From positions 1-64,000 of the forward strand of contig CADDZD010000001.1 of NCBI GenBank assembly GCA_902812385.1: 64,000 nt of DNA. Reading direction: 5' to 3'. Below, piece by piece: positions 7,580-16,162 of the stretch (within the stretch, counting starts at the first letter, position 1; every line of letters begins with the position of its first letter). A program made the translations under genes and the position numbers. Source of the DNA: Clostridia bacterium. Its GTDB lineage: Bacteria; Bacillota; DSM-12270; Thermacetogeniales; Thermacetogeniaceae. The notes below the pieces were generated by a model, which was given only the letters and a program-made list of their open reading frames with translations, was not told the origin of the DNA and made no database searches.

Positions 7580-8345
7580 GAGGGGAGGGATTGCAGGGAG
7601 TTATATCGAGCCGGGCTATGAAGACTGTACTGCCATTCTTTTCGTTAATCCCCTCAACATATACCCTGTTTGTTTCAGAAGCACCGGCGTATTTATAGAG
7701 TGCAATCGTATCACCTGGAAAAGCCTCGTTGAGGTAGTTTACCTGGATGGAATTTGCCTGGTATTTTTTGAGCTGTTCCATGGTAAAACAGTCCATGATA
7801 AAATCAATATACTTTGAGTTGTTGAGATGCCCGTTGATGTCAATATCACTGCAGCCGATCACTCTTTTATATACTACCTCCGGCTCCCCGATCGGTTTGA
7901 TCTTTCCAAGTGGGCAGTTGATGGCTCTTTCCCCGATTGTTTCGGGGAAATATGCGGCAATGTCGGTTGCTCTTTTAAGTTTCCTTGTTTTGACATCCAG
8001 GATCACCCACAGGGAAGCAGCCCGGGCTATAATTTCGCCTTCTGAATCCTTTACCAGGTAATCCCTTTCAAATTCATATTTTCCAGGTGTCAGCGGCCAG
8101 GTTTCAATTATAACTTCTTCGTCCCAAACCGGGTACTTCGTTATGTCTACTCTCATACGCGTCAAGACCCACACCGAACCGTATTCTTGCTCAATGGTGT
8201 TAAAACCTATTCCGAGATTTTCCGCATGTAGGCCTGCAATTTCTTGAAAGTAGTTAAAGGCGGCGCTCAGTTTCAGCTTTTTCGTAAAGTCGACATCGCT
8301 CACCATGATCCGGTACCGGTTGGATAATTTTGCAAGGGAGCCCAT
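7563..8345 (-). CDS. Acyl-ACP thioesterase (FatA/FatB-like)
   Basis: A 260-aa double hot-dog protein. The first half carries FQEIAGLHAENLG (about residues 32-44), and WVLTRMRVDI follows. The second half carries the catalytic-type segment DIDINGHLNNSKYID (Asn-His) followed by a Glu-rich stretch, as in acyl-ACP thioesterases. These enzymes release fatty acids from ACP in the cytosol. The ATG at 8345 follows AAGGAG; an ATG at 8378 lacks such a site. It converges with the acyl-CoA synthetase at 6014, so the pair could release and reactivate acyl groups, which is inference. Confidence 0.88.
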   Translation of the reverse strand: MGSLAKLSNRYRIMVSDVDFTKKLKLSAAFNYFQEIAGLHAENLGIGFNTIEQEYGSVWVLTRMRVDITKYPVWDEEVIIETWPLTPGKYEFERDYLVKDSEGEIIARAASLWVILDVKTRKLKRATDIAAYFPETIGERAINCPLGKIKPIGEPEVVYKRVIGCSDIDINGHLNNSKYIDFIMDCFTMEQLKKYQANSIQVNYLNEAFPGDTIALYKYAGASETNRVYVEGINEKNGSTVFIARLDITPCNPSPPTLNK

Positions 8346-8469
8346 TATTAAAACTCCTTTATGTAAGTTTAATACCATTATAGATTATCATTATGCGCGG
8401 GAAAAAGTCTTGTAGTGCACTGAGGAGAGGGGAAAATTTTAACCCTGCTTGTTAGGAGGTGCTGTAGGA

Positions 8470-8736
8470 TTGCAAATAATTCTCGGTGTCATCGTTTTAT
8501 GCGGTATCATTTACTATTTTCTTGCTGCGGCATCAGCAAAACGCCAGAGAACGCGGGTTATCGACCTTCTCGTGGTGGGTTTGTTGCTCTTATTGAGCGG
8601 TTACCTGAAGAAACGGATTCCAGCTTTAGCCCAACTTGATTCCCTGGAAATCGGTGGCCTGCTAATTTTTGCCTACGGCTGGGCAATCCTCATTGTCGAG
8701 AAGTTCCGGGAAGGCCTGCACGATGATCACAGGTAA
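8470..8736 (+). CDS. Small membrane protein, unknown function
   Basis: An 88-aa protein with three hydrophobic stretches: about residues 3-20, 32-47 and 63-78 (LLIFAYGWAILIVE). Basic residues lie between the first two and a charged tail follows. I do not recognise a family. The TTG at 8470 is 9 nt after AGGAGGT (8454-8460). A TTG at 8449 would place the ribosome site inside the gene, so it is less likely. A good terminator follows at 8773. Confidence 0.6.
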   Translation: MQIILGVIVLCGIIYYFLAAASAKRQRTRVIDLLVVGLLLLLSGYLKKRIPALAQLDSLEIGGLLIFAYGWAILIVEKFREGLHDDHR

Positions 8737-8772
8737 AATAGATCTTTCCCGGGTTAAAAGAGTCGTCCAGAG

Positions 8773-8811
8773 CAGAGGCGCCGATGGTACTACAGGCCCT
8801 CTGATTTTTTT
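8773..8811 (+). terminator. Rho-independent terminator
   Basis: CAGAGG (8773-8778) pairs with CCTCTG (8798-8803), with extra GC pairing inside, followed by A and seven T. It closes the small membrane protein gene and separates it from the defence cassette. Confidence 0.7.
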
Positions 8812-8849
8812 GCAACACTAAATATCTCGTTTTTAGGAGGTTTTTAACT

Positions 8850-8954
8850 ATTTTTGGCGAATTGGATATAAGACCCATAAACCAGGGACAAATTATTGAG
8901 CAGCAGGTACCAGGCATGCCTATAATTTATGAGAGCCTGACAATACTGGCTTAA
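8850..8954 (+). pseudogene. Orphan 34-codon reading frame behind a strong ribosome site
   Basis: AGGAGG (8835-8840) is followed after 9 nt by ATT and 33 further sense codons ending at TAA 8952. The reading contains GELDIRPINQGQ and VPGMPIIYES. No ATG, GTG or TTG stands at the proper distance. This may be the 5' end of a gene broken when the downstream cassette arrived, or chance. Together with the promoter-like site at 8896-8926 it is all I see in 8812-9028. Confidence 0.3.
8896..8926 (+). promoter_or_regulatory. Possible promoter of the defence cassette
   Basis: TTGAGC (8896-8901) and a perfect TATAAT (8921-8926) are separated by 19 bp, one or two more than ideal. It is about 100 bp before the first cassette gene. 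Confidence 0.35.
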
Positions 8955-9028
8955 CCAAGTAAGGCCCGATTGGCGGGTGGGCGGAATCCCTTGCTAGGGG
9001 CTTGAAGTTGAGAACAGGGGGATGGACT

Positions 9029-12000
9029 GTGAAATCGGTACGGGAAACATGCCAGCCGCGGCCAGAAATCCTTGCAGGAAATTTTAACCCCGAAGTTTTT
9101 ACGGCATCTCTTAGCCCGATCATGGAGTACTATCGTACCGGCAAAAGTGTTGTCGATAGCATCTATACCAATGCCGAACTCTTTTTTCAGGAGGCAACCT
9201 ATCCCACTCAAGGCCTCAGGTTGACTCTTTCAGAAGTGTTCAGCCGGGTTGCCGGTGACATGACGGTTCCTGCGATCCATCGTTTAGAAACAGCCTTTGG
9301 GGGCGGCAAGACTCATACCCTGATCGCCTGTGCTCATATTGGCTTCAGAGGAACGGAATTGCGCGATGTGATAGGGGATATCCTTGACCCGGCACTCTTG
9401 CCCGAACCTGGCTCTGTTGCCGTCGTGGGAGTCGAAGGCGATAAGATCCCGGTGCATCAACCGAAAGGCGATGCATTGGTGCCGTATACCCTCTGGGGAG
9501 AGATCGCCTATCAAATCGGTGGGGAAAGCCTCTACCGTGCGGTGGAAGAAGAGGCAAGCTCGCTGGCTGCGCCAGGCAAAACATACTTTGAAAGGGTGCT
9601 GGGGGGAAGGAAAGCGATCATCATGCTGGATGAGCTTGCCCAGTATGCGGCACGGCTTGAAGCAGCCCGGCCTGATGGTGCAAACCAGCTTGCTGCCTTT
9701 CTGATGGGGTTGCACAGTTACGTCAGGAACCATCCGGGGATTGCGGTCATCCTCACATTAGCCAGCGCAGCTGATGCCTTTGGAAAACAGACGGAGTTTT
9801 TGGCCAAACTCGTCAGCGAGGTCCGGGGGGAAGAGGTAAGTACAGCCGATGCCTTGGGGATCGGCGAAAGGGCTGTGAGAGGTGTAGCCAGCGTGGTGGC
9901 CCGGGACGCCGTGCAGGTGACACCGGTACATGCGGTAGAGCTTTCATCGGTTCTAGCCAAGCGGCTTTTTTCTTCAATAGATCGCGCTGCTGCTGAAGAG
10001 ACGGCAGAGGAGTATATGGAGATGTATCGCCGGAATGCCAACCTGCTTCCGGATGAGGCTGTGAGTGAGAATTTCAAAAACAGGATGATTGCCAATTACC
10101 CGTTTCACCCCACGCTTGTGGACTTCCTCAACATCAAGCTGGCCAGCGCAGAGAATTTTCAGGGTACGCGCGGGGTGCTGCGGGTGCTCGCTTATGCTGT
10201 TCGCAGCCTGTGGCTGAAGCAGCAGGATGTCCCGATGATCCACGCCTGCCATCTGGATCTCCGGTCAGATCGTGTGGTCAATGAGATCCTCGGGCGGACC
10301 GGGAGTTCGGATATGCTCTTTATCCTCAATGCTGATGTGGGCGGCGTTGATACCGGGGCGCTTGAGGGCGGCTCCAGCAACGCCGAACTTGCCGACCGGA
10401 AGAACCCGCATCCGGAGGGCCATCCCCTTTACGAGTACACATGGAAGACTGTTTTTTTGCACAGCCTGGTAGGCCGGGAAGAAGGTCTGGATTCGAAAAT
10501 CTTCGGCATCACCGAGCCGGAAGCGCTGTTCTCCGTATCTTTCCCCGGTCTCACCCCTCCTCAGGTGCGCATTGCCCTGGAGGAGATCAATGAGAGCGCT
10601 TTTTACCTGCGGTATGACCGGGGGAAATACTTTGCCAGCGAAGAACCGACGATCAACAATATCCTTGCCAGAATCCGCAAGACATTGAAGGCGGAGCAGA
10701 TCGACAACCTGCTCGAAGCGACAGCCCGGAAGGTAATAACCGGCAAAACCGGGCCGTTTCATGTTGAGCATGATGTCTCTTTGCCGGAGCATCTGCCTGA
10801 CGGTAAAGGAAGGCCTGTTTTGGGAGTTGTTTCGCTGACAGCCGAGATCATCGATGTGGAAGCGATGATCACCACAAAGGGCCCCAACAAGCCCAGGGAG
10901 CAACAGAACCTGATTTTTCTTCTTGTTCCTGAGACCGTGGCTGTCCGGAACACAACCCAGCTGCGGGAGGTCTTTCAAGACCAGTTCGACTCGGCGCATA
11001 ATAAAAGGTTGCACCTTGAGAATCTTGCCCGTGAGGTTGAGGCCATGCGCCTCCTGGCTGAAAAGCCTCAGAGCTATGGGCTCAATCCCTCCCGTTTGAA
11101 TGATGCCGATTTTCGCAAACGCAGAACCGAGCGTGAGCAGGCATTGCTGACCGAAGTGGCAAAGATCTATACCAGCCTGTACTACCCTTCTACATCAGGA
11201 AATATCGTCAGGAAGGAGATAAAAACAGCTGGTGGTGAGGGCGGGGTGCCCTTTATTGAGCAGATCCGGGAAATTCTGCTCAGGGACGGAGAGTTGCTGA
11301 CCGATCGCCCCACCACTCAGGCTGATCTTTTGAACCTCAGCAAGCTCTTTTTTGAAAAGAGAGATACCATTGCAATCCAGGAACTGCGGAAAAACTTCTG
11401 CTGCCTGCGCAGTTGGCCGGTTTTGGAGAGTACAGGTGTGCTAGAGCAGATCATCAGGACAGGGGTACAGAGGGGCGTATGGTGCGTTTTCCGGATGGGG
11501 GCTGAGGATAGCATTAAACCGCTCGAGTTTTACGACCGTGATCACGACATCCCCATGGGGGTCAATCTGCTCGATGGAGGCTACAGCCTTGTTACTGTTC
11601 AGGGCGCGAACCAGCGCGGCTGGGCGAAGGCGAGCAAACCCGATCCGGCTAAGGTGCGTGATATTGTTATCTATACTGTGGGGGAGTCGGGACTGGCTAC
11701 GGTGCGCGAGGTATCAAACAACATTGCAGAAAAATACGGGGATGTTCCGCCAGAAGAGATGGAGGAAGTAGTGGTAGACCTCATCAAGAAGGGCCGCTTA
11801 CTGGTCTTTCATGGGAATCCAGACCAGACAGAAAAGCCGGAGCTGATCAGCGGCCCTGCTGCGGCGTTGTATACGCCTCAGCTTGGCGATGTGCTGGTTA
11901 CCCCAGCAAAAGCTGCTGAGTTGGGCTGGATCACACCAGCCCAGCGTGCCTTCACGCTTTCAGGTAAAGAAGGTGCTGATAAGCTTCTTCCGCTCCTGCG

Positions 12001-12256
12001 GCGGCTGGGGAGTATTTACAACAGGGGGGCGAAGTCAACCATTGAAAGCCTGGACCTGGTAGACCTGGAGCTCCCGGAGGGTGGCACGATCCGCATCCAG
12101 CTCACCGGTGCTACACCGGGTTCGATGAAGGCCCTTGGGGAATTGTTTGAGGTATTGGACAGTGTCGTTTCAAGAGGGGAGCATACCGAGGTTTTCCTTG
12201 AAATAGCTGATCCGGATGAAGATTGTCTGTTGATTCAGGAGCTCAAGAAAAAATAG
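9029..12256 (+). CDS. DUF499-family AAA+ ATPase of an anti-phage cassette (BrxC/PglY-like)
   Basis: A 1075-aa cytosolic P-loop ATPase of the DUF499/COG1483 type. Walker A is FGGGKTHT (about residues 90-97) and Walker B is IIMLDEL (about 197-203). AFGGGKTHTL is the usual form of the motif in this family. The related BREX proteins BrxC and PglY are of similar size and are required for phage exclusion. Here the gene leads a four-gene co-directional set with a small protein, a methyltransferase and a nuclease/helicase. The GTG at 9029 has AGGGGG 7 nt upstream, better than the TTG at 9002. The role as the ATP-driven core of the system is inference. Confidence 0.85.
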   Translation: MKSVRETCQPRPEILAGNFNPEVFTASLSPIMEYYRTGKSVVDSIYTNAELFFQEATYPTQGLRLTLSEVFSRVAGDMTVPAIHRLETAFGGGKTHTLIACAHIGFRGTELRDVIGDILDPALLPEPGSVAVVGVEGDKIPVHQPKGDALVPYTLWGEIAYQIGGESLYRAVEEEASSLAAPGKTYFERVLGGRKAIIMLDELAQYAARLEAARPDGANQLAAFLMGLHSYVRNHPGIAVILTLASAADAFGKQTEFLAKLVSEVRGEEVSTADALGIGERAVRGVASVVARDAVQVTPVHAVELSSVLAKRLFSSIDRAAAEETAEEYMEMYRRNANLLPDEAVSENFKNRMIANYPFHPTLVDFLNIKLASAENFQGTRGVLRVLAYAVRSLWLKQQDVPMIHACHLDLRSDRVVNEILGRTGSSDMLFILNADVGGVDTGALEGGSSNAELADRKNPHPEGHPLYEYTWKTVFLHSLVGREEGLDSKIFGITEPEALFSVSFPGLTPPQVRIALEEINESAFYLRYDRGKYFASEEPTINNILARIRKTLKAEQIDNLLEATARKVITGKTGPFHVEHDVSLPEHLPDGKGRPVLGVVSLTAEIIDVEAMITTKGPNKPREQQNLIFLLVPETVAVRNTTQLREVFQDQFDSAHNKRLHLENLAREVEAMRLLAEKPQSYGLNPSRLNDADFRKRRTEREQALLTEVAKIYTSLYYPSTSGNIVRKEIKTAGGEGGVPFIEQIREILLRDGELLTDRPTTQADLLNLSKLFFEKRDTIAIQELRKNFCCLRSWPVLESTGVLEQIIRTGVQRGVWCVFRMGAEDSIKPLEFYDRDHDIPMGVNLLDGGYSLVTVQGANQRGWAKASKPDPAKVRDIVIYTVGESGLATVREVSNNIAEKYGDVPPEEMEEVVVDLIKKGRLLVFHGNPDQTEKPELISGPAAALYTPQLGDVLVTPAKAAELGWITPAQRAFTLSGKEGADKLLPLLRRLGSIYNRGAKSTIESLDLVDLELPEGGTIRIQLTGATPGSMKALGELFEVLDSVVSRGEHTEVFLEIADPDEDCLLIQELKKK

Positions 12257-12284
12257 CACCACTTGGATGATGTGAGGGATGAAG

Positions 12285-12887
12285 ATGACAGGTCAGAAGC
12301 CAGCTCCAGAATGGGAGCTTGAGAGAGTTTTTCAGCAGCGTATCCGCTACCTTTTGCAACGGGCGCCCTGGGTCTTGCGGATAACCGAATTTAAGGATAA
12401 GCCGGCGCCTGTTCTCGTGGTGAAAGAACGGGTTACGATCGAGGAAAAAAACGGTGAGAGTGGGGCAAAGCGGGTGCTCAAGGACCGGGGGCTGCTCTAC
12501 GGGCAGTCCCTGCGCCGTTGTTTACCGGTGATCCGCGCCATCGTCTCCGGCGTCTGCGATGATGCCGGGATCCCCCTTGAGTTGCAGCGCTTCTTTCCTA
12601 ACGGCCGCATCACATTTAGGGGAAATCTCCCCCTTGATGAGGAAGCAGGGGTGAAGCTCGCGCTTATTTTTAAGCTTCAGGAGAGAGTGAAAGAAATGGA
12701 CAGGGTGGAGCTGATCGCCTGGCGGGTGGAGCGCTTCAGCCGGGAAGAAGCCTCGTACTGGCTGACACGGCTGACCCAGTACGGCACGGCGGCCAACCGC
12801 TGGGCGCAGGCAGGGATGCGCCTCATGCTTGGCGGTCAGCCAGGAGACAAGGAAATTTCAAAGATGCTGGAGAGGTTGCGCAGATAG
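12285..12887 (+). CDS. Small partner protein of the DUF499/DUF1156 cassette, unassigned
   Basis: A 200-aa soluble, Arg-rich protein (the start at 12285 is 6 nt after GAGGG; an ATG at 12279 directly abuts that site). I do not recognise the family. It opens with a helical, basic segment, then APWVLRITEF, and later a conserved-looking LPLDEEAGVKLALIFKL helix (about residues 112-128). It ends with a Trp/Tyr-rich part (EEASYWLTRLTQYG). The stop overlaps the ribosome site of the methyltransferase gene, so translation is probably coupled. Similar cassettes carry small proteins such as DUF3780, but I see no convincing match to that family. Confidence 0.75.
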   Translation: MTGQKPAPEWELERVFQQRIRYLLQRAPWVLRITEFKDKPAPVLVVKERVTIEEKNGESGAKRVLKDRGLLYGQSLRRCLPVIRAIVSGVCDDAGIPLELQRFFPNGRITFRGNLPLDEEAGVKLALIFKLQERVKEMDRVELIAWRVERFSREEASYWLTRLTQYGTAANRWAQAGMRLMLGGQPGDKEISKMLERLRR

Positions 12888-12899
12888 GAGCGGTTTGCA

Positions 12900-15800
12900 A
12901 TGCAGGGCATCAAGCTCAAAAATGATCTCCGTTTAATAGAAGCCGGATTTCCCTGCCATCAGGTCGGTGCCGAGACGCAGCGGGAGCGTGATACAGGAAA
13001 GGCACCGCCTACCCATCGCCTCCACGTCTGGTGGGCGCGGCGGCCGCTGACGCCGAGCCGCGCCGCTGTCCTGGCTTCGCTCCTCCCAACCGGGGCCGAC
13101 CCGGACTGGTTCCTGCGCCAGCTGGGGATTGAAAAGGTGCAGGCCCTGGTCAACGGGGAGCCGTGGACGCTGACAGGGCAACTCCGTTGCAAGATAGAAA
13201 CCGACAGCTCCGGAACCGAGTGGCTGCCGGTTGATGAGACCGTTTCCCGGGCGATCGCTGAGGAGCAGAAGCGGAGAGAGAAGAACAGAGAGATCATCCG
13301 CAAGATCTGTGACGCCGATCCCGGCCTTTGCAACCATCCTGTAATCGTACGCTGGCAGCAGGAATCGCAGCCCCTGCCGCGGCCGTGGCCTGCTGTGGGT
13401 GGCCGTCTTCCTGTCCGGAGGGTAGCTGCAGACCCGGCGCATGTGAATGAGCGGATTGAGTTTAGAAAATTGGAAAGAGTGAGAGGAGCGGTTGGTGAAG
13501 ATTTTAAATGGGATGAAGAGGATTTATATGGTTATGGCCGTGCTTATATGCATTATCCAACTATGGATAATAACAATCCTGCAATAATTCTAGACCCTAC
13601 GGCGGGAGGCGGTTCTATTCTCTTTGAGGCCTTGCGCCTGGGCCATAGGGTTGTCGCGAACGAATTGAATCCTGTTGCTGCCATTATCCTTTATGCCACA
13701 CTTGATTATCCTTTACGTTATGGTTTGAAGTTAGCAGATCATATCAAAAGATGGGGTCAAAGTTTAATTGCTGTTTTAAATAATCATATCAGTGATTTGT
13801 TCCCCGATATGTCTCCATTGCCGCCGGAAGAGAAACGCCTTTTGGAAAAACACTTAAGTAAATGTCCAGAAATAGTTTCTGAGTATGATAAGGAATATGT
13901 GATGGACTATTTATATGCCCGTCAGGTCACCTGCCCGCACTGCGGGGGTGAGGCGCCGCTCTTGAACACCTGCTGGCTCTCCAAGGAGGGCGAGAAATGG
14001 GGTGTGCGGATCGTCACCGACGGCAAGCCGAGAGGTGGCAAGGTGCGGTTTGAAACCTACCGGTTCAAGGGCAACCGGGGGCCGAACGGTGAGGCCCTGA
14101 ACTTCGCCACTGTGAAGGGCGGAGTTGGCTTCTGCGTCCACTGCCGGCAGGCCATCCCGGCTGAGGAGATCAAGGCTCAGGCCCGGGGCGAGTCGCCGCA
14201 CGGCAGGTGGCAGGACCGGCTCTACTGCGTCGTGGCCGTGCGCTACCAGCCGAAGCTGGACAAGAACGGGATGCCGCAGCGTTATACCAGCGGGGAAAGA
14301 GCGGGGGAGATCAAGACAGAAAAGGTACGCTTCTTCCGGTCGCCCAACGAGCGCGACCTCCAGGTCCTGGCCGAGGCCGAGAAGCGCCTGCAGGAGCGGT
14401 GGCCGGAATGGGAGCGCCAGGGGCTGATTCCTACCGAAAATATTCCCCACGGCCACAAGACAATGGAGCCATTACGTGTGTGTATGACCCGCTGGTGCGA
14501 TCTCTTCACACCGCGCCAGCTGCTGGGGCACCTCATCCTGGTCGAAGAGCTCAACCGCCTGAAGCCGGAGATCCTCCGGGAGTTCGGGGAGGAGCGCGGC
14601 AGCGCCGTGGTCACATATCTCCAGTTTATGATTGATAAGTGTGTTGATTATAACAGTAAGCAGACTCGCTGGATACCTCAACGTTCCATTGTTTCTGGGA
14701 CTTTTGGAAGGCATGATTATTCTGTAAAGTGGACTTTTGGTGAAATGATCTTAACGGGCCCCTATTCAGGAGCAGCCTGGGGCCTTTCACAGGTTTTAGA
14801 TGCCTACGAAGAGATGGCTGAGTTGTTAAAGCCGCTCCATGAAAGGCTCAATGGTGCCGCTCCGCCTGTGACCATCATGTGCGGCACTGCCGCCCATATG
14901 GATCTGCCTGACCGCTCGGTCGACCTGATCTGTATGGATCCGCCTTATTACAACAATGTCCAGTACGCCGAGCTTTCCGATTATTTCTACGTCTGGCAGC
15001 GGCGCACCCTCTACGACCTCTACCCTGAACTGTTCAGGCGGAGGCTCACCAACAAGGTAGACGAGGCTGTGGCCAACCCGGCGAGGGATGGGTCGGCCGC
15101 TAATGCAGCCAGGGAGTACGAGCGGCTGATGCGGGAGATCTTCGCCGAGTGCCGCCGCGTTCTCAAGGATGACGGCATCATGACCATCATGTTTACCCAC
15201 AAAACTCAGGAGGCGTGGGAAGCTCTGACGCGCTCGCTGATTGAGAGCGGGTGGATAATTACTTCCTCATTTCCAGTTGAATCTGAATTTAAAAATTCAC
15301 AACATATTATGGATAATGCTGCTGCAGCCAGCTCGATCTTTCTGACCTGCCGGAAACGCCAGGATAAGGGCGGTTTGCCGGCTACCTGGACGGGCTTCGG
15401 CGGCACTGGGGTTGCCCAGCGGGTGCGGGAGGCTGTGCGCGAGGGGTTGAAGGAGTTCGAGAAGCTGCGCCTGAACCCGGTCGATGAAATGGTGGCGAGC
15501 TACGGCCGGGCGTTGCGCGTGCTTTCTGAGCACTGGCCTGTCCTGGACGGCGACGAACTGGTGAGCCCGATCCGCGCCATGAACGAAGCCAGTGCCGTGG
15601 TTGCCCAGTACCAGATCAGCCGCCTGACTCAGGGGCGCCTGCAGGTGGACGACCTGAACCCTGAAGCAGCAATGGCCTTGACGCTCTTCGGCATTTACGG
15701 CCTTGCCGATTTCTCCTATGATGAGGCGCTGAACCTCTCCCGTTCCCTGAACATCAGCCTGGAGGGAAAGGCTGCGGGGTATGTCGTCAGCGGGCGGATG

Positions 15801-16145
15801 ATCGGCATCAATAATGAAAGCCAGGGTGGCCGAACCAGGCAGAGCAGGCCTGAGGAGACCGGCTACCATGCCCCTCTCGTCCGCCGGGGGTCGAAATTGC
15901 GCCTTACCCTGCCTGAGGAGCGCAACAAAAGGCGCCTGGAAAATCCGCAGACCGAATGGGATGTCCTGCACGGCCTGATCCTCGCTTACCGGGAGGGGGA
16001 TGTGCCGGTTGCCCGGGCATACCTGACACAGCACGCTGCGGGGCGTGAGAAGGTAATTCTTGATCTGCTTTCCGTTTGGGCAGCAGAGGTCTCCGAGGAA
16101 AAACTGCGCAGAGAGGCGGAGGCCATTATCTTCGGCCTGAAGTAA
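12900..16145 (+). CDS. DUF1156 DNA adenine methyltransferase (PglX-I-like, COG1743)
   Basis: A 1081-aa N6-adenine DNA methyltransferase. The N-terminal DUF1156 signature HVWWARRPLTPSRAA is at about residues 41-55. SAM motif I, DPTAGGGS, is at about 231-238. Zinc-type pairs CPHC (about 344-347) and CVHC (about 412-415) lie in a long insert, and the catalytic DPPYYNN motif is near 680. COG1743 enzymes occur in BREX type 3 as PglXI. Here the enzyme would mark host DNA as self. AGGAG (12886-12890) precedes the ATG by 9 nt. The gene is a composition mosaic: AT-rich blocks at about 13460-13915, 14620-14770 and 15250-15325 lie in a GC-rich background. Confidence 0.9.
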   Translation: MQGIKLKNDLRLIEAGFPCHQVGAETQRERDTGKAPPTHRLHVWWARRPLTPSRAAVLASLLPTGADPDWFLRQLGIEKVQALVNGEPWTLTGQLRCKIETDSSGTEWLPVDETVSRAIAEEQKRREKNREIIRKICDADPGLCNHPVIVRWQQESQPLPRPWPAVGGRLPVRRVAADPAHVNERIEFRKLERVRGAVGEDFKWDEEDLYGYGRAYMHYPTMDNNNPAIILDPTAGGGSILFEALRLGHRVVANELNPVAAIILYATLDYPLRYGLKLADHIKRWGQSLIAVLNNHISDLFPDMSPLPPEEKRLLEKHLSKCPEIVSEYDKEYVMDYLYARQVTCPHCGGEAPLLNTCWLSKEGEKWGVRIVTDGKPRGGKVRFETYRFKGNRGPNGEALNFATVKGGVGFCVHCRQAIPAEEIKAQARGESPHGRWQDRLYCVVAVRYQPKLDKNGMPQRYTSGERAGEIKTEKVRFFRSPNERDLQVLAEAEKRLQERWPEWERQGLIPTENIPHGHKTMEPLRVCMTRWCDLFTPRQLLGHLILVEELNRLKPEILREFGEERGSAVVTYLQFMIDKCVDYNSKQTRWIPQRSIVSGTFGRHDYSVKWTFGEMILTGPYSGAAWGLSQVLDAYEEMAELLKPLHERLNGAAPPVTIMCGTAAHMDLPDRSVDLICMDPPYYNNVQYAELSDYFYVWQRRTLYDLYPELFRRRLTNKVDEAVANPARDGSAANAAREYERLMREIFAECRRVLKDDGIMTIMFTHKTQEAWEALTRSLIESGWIITSSFPVESEFKNSQHIMDNAAAASSIFLTCRKRQDKGGLPATWTGFGGTGVAQRVREAVREGLKEFEKLRLNPVDEMVASYGRALRVLSEHWPVLDGDELVSPIRAMNEASAVVAQYQISRLTQGRLQVDDLNPEAAMALTLFGIYGLADFSYDEALNLSRSLNISLEGKAAGYVVSGRMIGINNESQGGRTRQSRPEETGYHAPLVRRGSKLRLTLPEERNKRRLENPQTEWDVLHGLILAYREGDVPVARAYLTQHAAGREKVILDLLSVWAAEVSEEKLRREAEAIIFGLK

Positions 16146-16162
16146 GTCATTTGTGGGAGCCG

